Of a DNA stretch of 8,264 bases, positions 5,862 through 8,264 are shown piece after piece. This stretch comes from Bacteroidota bacterium (GTDB lineage Bacteria > Bacteroidota > Bacteroidia > Flavobacteriales > Crocinitomicaceae). Within the stretch, counting starts at the first letter, position 1. The number at the start of each line of letters is the position of its first letter. Below the pieces are notes generated by a model. The model was not told where the DNA came from and ran no database searches. It was given only the letters and a program-made list of their open reading frames with translations. The position numbers were made by a program, and so were the translations under genes. The stretch is from the NCBI GenBank assembly GCA_029558435.1, contig JAKQEZ010000106.1, positions 1 through 8,264 of the forward strand, read 5' to 3'.

Positions 5862-8264
5862 CCATCACAGAAATAAGACATATCCTTGAAAGCCCATACG
5901 ACAGAAAAGTTTGGAAAAACTTCCTGCAAACACAGTTTACCAACAATAAACTGAATGCAGAAGACCGTGTCATTTCGTTATCTGACAAAACATTGAGTAA
6001 GCAATGTTTGAGTTTGGGTAACTACGAACTAAACGAATACACCAAAATCGGAATCTTTGAAGTTGAACTAAATGAAAAAGTAAACATTACCCGAAACCGT
6101 GTTGCTTTAAGAAATTTAATTAAAGATTTGACTAAACAGGTTGCAGGTGCAATGGTTGTATTTGTACAGGGAGATAAATGGCGTTTCAGTTATATCAGCA
6201 AACGAAAAGTAAAGAACAAAGAAACCAACGAAATTCAGGAAAAAGAAACAGCACCAAAACGCTACACATACTTATTTGGTAAAGGTGAAAAAGCATTAAC
6301 TGCAGCTCAACGTTTTGACAAACTTATTCAAAAACAAAAAGGCAATTTTTTCGATTTACTTTCTTTAGACGATTTCGAAGATGCTTTTTCGGTAGAAAAA
6401 TTAAGCAAAGAATTTTTTGATAAGTATAAAGAGGTGTATGAGGATTTTGTCGAGTTTATTACCGGAAAGCGTTACGTGAAAAGAGGTAGTAAATGGACAG
6501 AAATTACTACCCATGAAGCACATTTTCAACTCCGCAATTACTTTGGTGGCGAAAATAAACATGCCCGAGATTTTGTGAAAAGAATGTTGGGTAGGATTGT
6601 GTTTTTATATTTCATCCAAAAGAAAGGTTGGTTAGCTGTTCCAAAGGGTAAAAAATGGGGTGAAGGAAATCCAGATTACTTATTTGAATTGTTTGATAAA
6701 GCAAAATACAAGGAGAGTTTTTATAGTGACTATTTGGTGCCTTTATTTTTCGATACTTTAAATAATCCGGGAGTTCAAAAAGACAGTAACGAATTACGCT
6801 TTCCATATTTAAATGGTGGTTTATTTGATAAATCTCAAGATTACCGGTACGATAAAATAGCACTACCATCTGAAATATTTGAAAAGCTATTTACAACTTT
6901 CAACAACTACAACTTTACAATACATGAAGATGCACCCGATGAACACACAGTAGCTGTTGACCCGGAGATGTTGGGGCATATTTTTGAAAACCTATTGGAA
7001 GATAATAAAGACAAAGGTGCTTTTTATACGCCAAAAGAAATTGTACATTATATGTGCAAGGAGAGTTTGAAGGAGTATTTACTTGCTCACGATGAAAAAC
7101 TATTTACTGATAACGAAATTGCAGTTGTAGCAATTGAAAAAATTATTCAGCAACAAGAATTAAGTGAAGATGAGAGAGAATTTGCTGAAAAAAATGCTTA
7201 CGCAATTATTGGCGCATTAGATAATGTAAAGATATGCGATCCAGCCATTGGTTCGGGAGCATTTCCGATGGGATTATTACAGGAAATATTTAATGCGCAA
7301 ATCTATTTACAGGAACTTAAGGGATTTAAAAAAGGAATTACCGATGCAGAGATTAAAAAGCACATCATTGAAGAAAGCATTTACGGTGTAGATATTGATG
7401 CAGGTGCCGTTGATATTGCACGATTACGCTTTTGGTTAAGCCTGGTTGTAGATGAAGAGGTGCCTCAACCTCTACCAAATTTGGCATTTAAAATTGTTTG
7501 TGCAAATACATTGATTCCGCTAAGTACAGATAAAAGCATGCAGTATCAGATTGCAGGAGCTACGGATATTATTAAAGAAATAGAAAAGGTACGACATAGT
7601 TATTTTGATAGTAGTAAAGAGGAAAAGAAGGAATTAGAGCGCCAGTTTAAAAATCTACAAAACAAACTGTGGAATACTGCCAAAGACTGGGTTGTAAGCA
7701 AAGACGCTGAGATTTATCAAAGATTGTTAGAGTTTAATCCTTTTGAAGATAAAAGCTGTTCTTGGTTTGATCCTTGGTGGATGTTTGGCGTAAAAGATGG
7801 ATTTGATATTGTTATTGGCAATCCACCTTATGTGCAGCTTCAAAAAGATAGTGGGAAATTAGCAAAACTGTATCAGCCATACCAGTATGACACTTTTGAA
7901 AGAACAGGCGATATTTATTCACTATTCTACGAACGAGGTGTTCAGCTGTTGAATGACAAAGGCATACTTTGTTACATCACTTCTAATAAATGGATGAGGG
8001 CAAATTATGGAGCTAGCACACGAAAATTCTTTGCTGAAAAAACTCATCCACTTTTACTAATTGATTTTGGTAATGTTCAGATATTTGATACAGCTACCGT
8101 TGACACAAATATTTTTATCCTTCAAAACAAACCAAAAGCCAATAAGCATGAAAGTAAAGAAGCACTTGCAGTCCGTATAAACAATGACTTCAATATTGAG
8201 GACCAAAGTTTACAAGAGTATGTGTTAAGCAACGGCTATAAACTATCCTCATTAAATCACAATG
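5858..8264 (+). CDS. Eco57I-class N6-adenine DNA methyltransferase (3' end outside window)
   Basis: An ATG within an ATGA overlap starts a frame open to the window end, giving 802 codons. Residues about 1-250 are an N-terminal domain of the type found in large type IIG/PglX-like enzymes (IGIFEVEL near 64-71, ITRNRVALRNL, later DDFEDAFSVEKLSKEFF). The catalytic part has the motif X region GAFYTP (387-392), SAM-binding motif I DPAIGSGAF (461-469), GVDID (510-514) and the amino-methyltransferase motif NPPY (655-658). The wide gap between motifs I and IV is normal for this class. It should transfer a methyl group from S-adenosylmethionine to adenine N6. The target-recognition part is probably cut off. 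I see no certain nuclease motif in the N-terminus; FEVEL occupies the place where an ExK might be expected but carries E instead of K. Cleavage may rest with the upstream nuclease and PLD-helicase. Confidence 0.93.
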   Translation, partial: MTITEIRHILESPYDRKVWKNFLQTQFTNNKLNAEDRVISLSDKTLSKQCLSLGNYELNEYTKIGIFEVELNEKVNITRNRVALRNLIKDLTKQVAGAMVVFVQGDKWRFSYISKRKVKNKETNEIQEKETAPKRYTYLFGKGEKALTAAQRFDKLIQKQKGNFFDLLSLDDFEDAFSVEKLSKEFFDKYKEVYEDFVEFITGKRYVKRGSKWTEITTHEAHFQLRNYFGGENKHARDFVKRMLGRIVFLYFIQKKGWLAVPKGKKWGEGNPDYLFELFDKAKYKESFYSDYLVPLFFDTLNNPGVQKDSNELRFPYLNGGLFDKSQDYRYDKIALPSEIFEKLFTTFNNYNFTIHEDAPDEHTVAVDPEMLGHIFENLLEDNKDKGAFYTPKEIVHYMCKESLKEYLLAHDEKLFTDNEIAVVAIEKIIQQQELSEDEREFAEKNAYAIIGALDNVKICDPAIGSGAFPMGLLQEIFNAQIYLQELKGFKKGITDAEIKKHIIEESIYGVDIDAGAVDIARLRFWLSLVVDEEVPQPLPNLAFKIVCANTLIPLSTDKSMQYQIAGATDIIKEIEKVRHSYFDSSKEEKKELERQFKNLQNKLWNTAKDWVVSKDAEIYQRLLEFNPFEDKSCSWFDPWWMFGVKDGFDIVIGNPPYVQLQKDSGKLAKLYQPYQYDTFERTGDIYSLFYERGVQLLNDKGILCYITSNKWMRANYGASTRKFFAEKTHPLLLIDFGNVQIFDTATVDTNIFILQNKPKANKHESKEALAVRINNDFNIEDQSLQEYVLSNGYKLSSLNHN

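Noticed and set aside
6612..6869. An 85-codon minus-strand open frame
   Set aside because: It is fully antisense to the methyltransferase gene, whose own frame is continuous and motif-bearing.

Overview
The window looks like an accessory (defence-island) segment from a member of the Bacteroidota. The DNA is AT-rich and the genes are lysine- and asparagine-rich. Shine-Dalgarno sites are weak or absent, and Bacteroidota-type -7 boxes (TAnnTTTG) precede two of the transcription units. The assignment to phylum is inference from style and from the apparent closest families; no marker gene is present.

Left part (1-1296): a mosaic of small or broken elements. It starts with the probable 3' end of a gene (1-95). 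On the minus strand follows a compact structured RNA (about 245 to 148) whose layout matches a type II CRISPR tracrRNA: an antirepeat-like 5' part ending GCAAC, a small nexus hairpin in an AAGGC context, a second hairpin, and a strong terminator hairpin with a U-tract. Next is a tightly overlapping two-gene unit (274-949), a 71-residue protein plus a minimal nucleotidyltransferase of the kind found in toxin-antitoxin and abortive-infection pairs. It is followed by a stub that reads like the N-terminus of a type II-C Cas1 (963 to about 1043) and the left end of an IS3-like insertion sequence (1137-1223). I read this as the wreck of a type II-C CRISPR-Cas locus: the tracrRNA and the first codons of cas1 remain, cas9 is gone, and the nucleotidyltransferase pair sits where cas9 would be expected.

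Right part (1297-8264, running off the end): one dense plus-strand operon with zero, 1-bp and 4-bp junctions. It encodes a 97-residue XRE regulator, a 1085-residue protein fusing a phospholipase-D-like nuclease domain to an SNF2-type helicase, a 337-residue DUF1016/YhcG-type PD-(D/E)XK nuclease, and an Eco57I-class N6-adenine DNA methyltransferase cut by the window end after 802 codons. A good -7 box, a tandem 10-bp repeat and a small palindrome lie just upstream of the regulator and are candidate operator sites.

Working model (inference): the right-hand genes form a restriction-modification-like antiphage system. The methyltransferase would mark self DNA, the PLD-helicase and the DUF1016 nuclease would translocate on and cut unmarked DNA, and the XRE protein would control timing as a C-protein does. 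The gene set resembles pieces of DISARM, BREX and type IIG/ISP systems but matches none of them completely in what is visible; further genes may lie beyond 8264.
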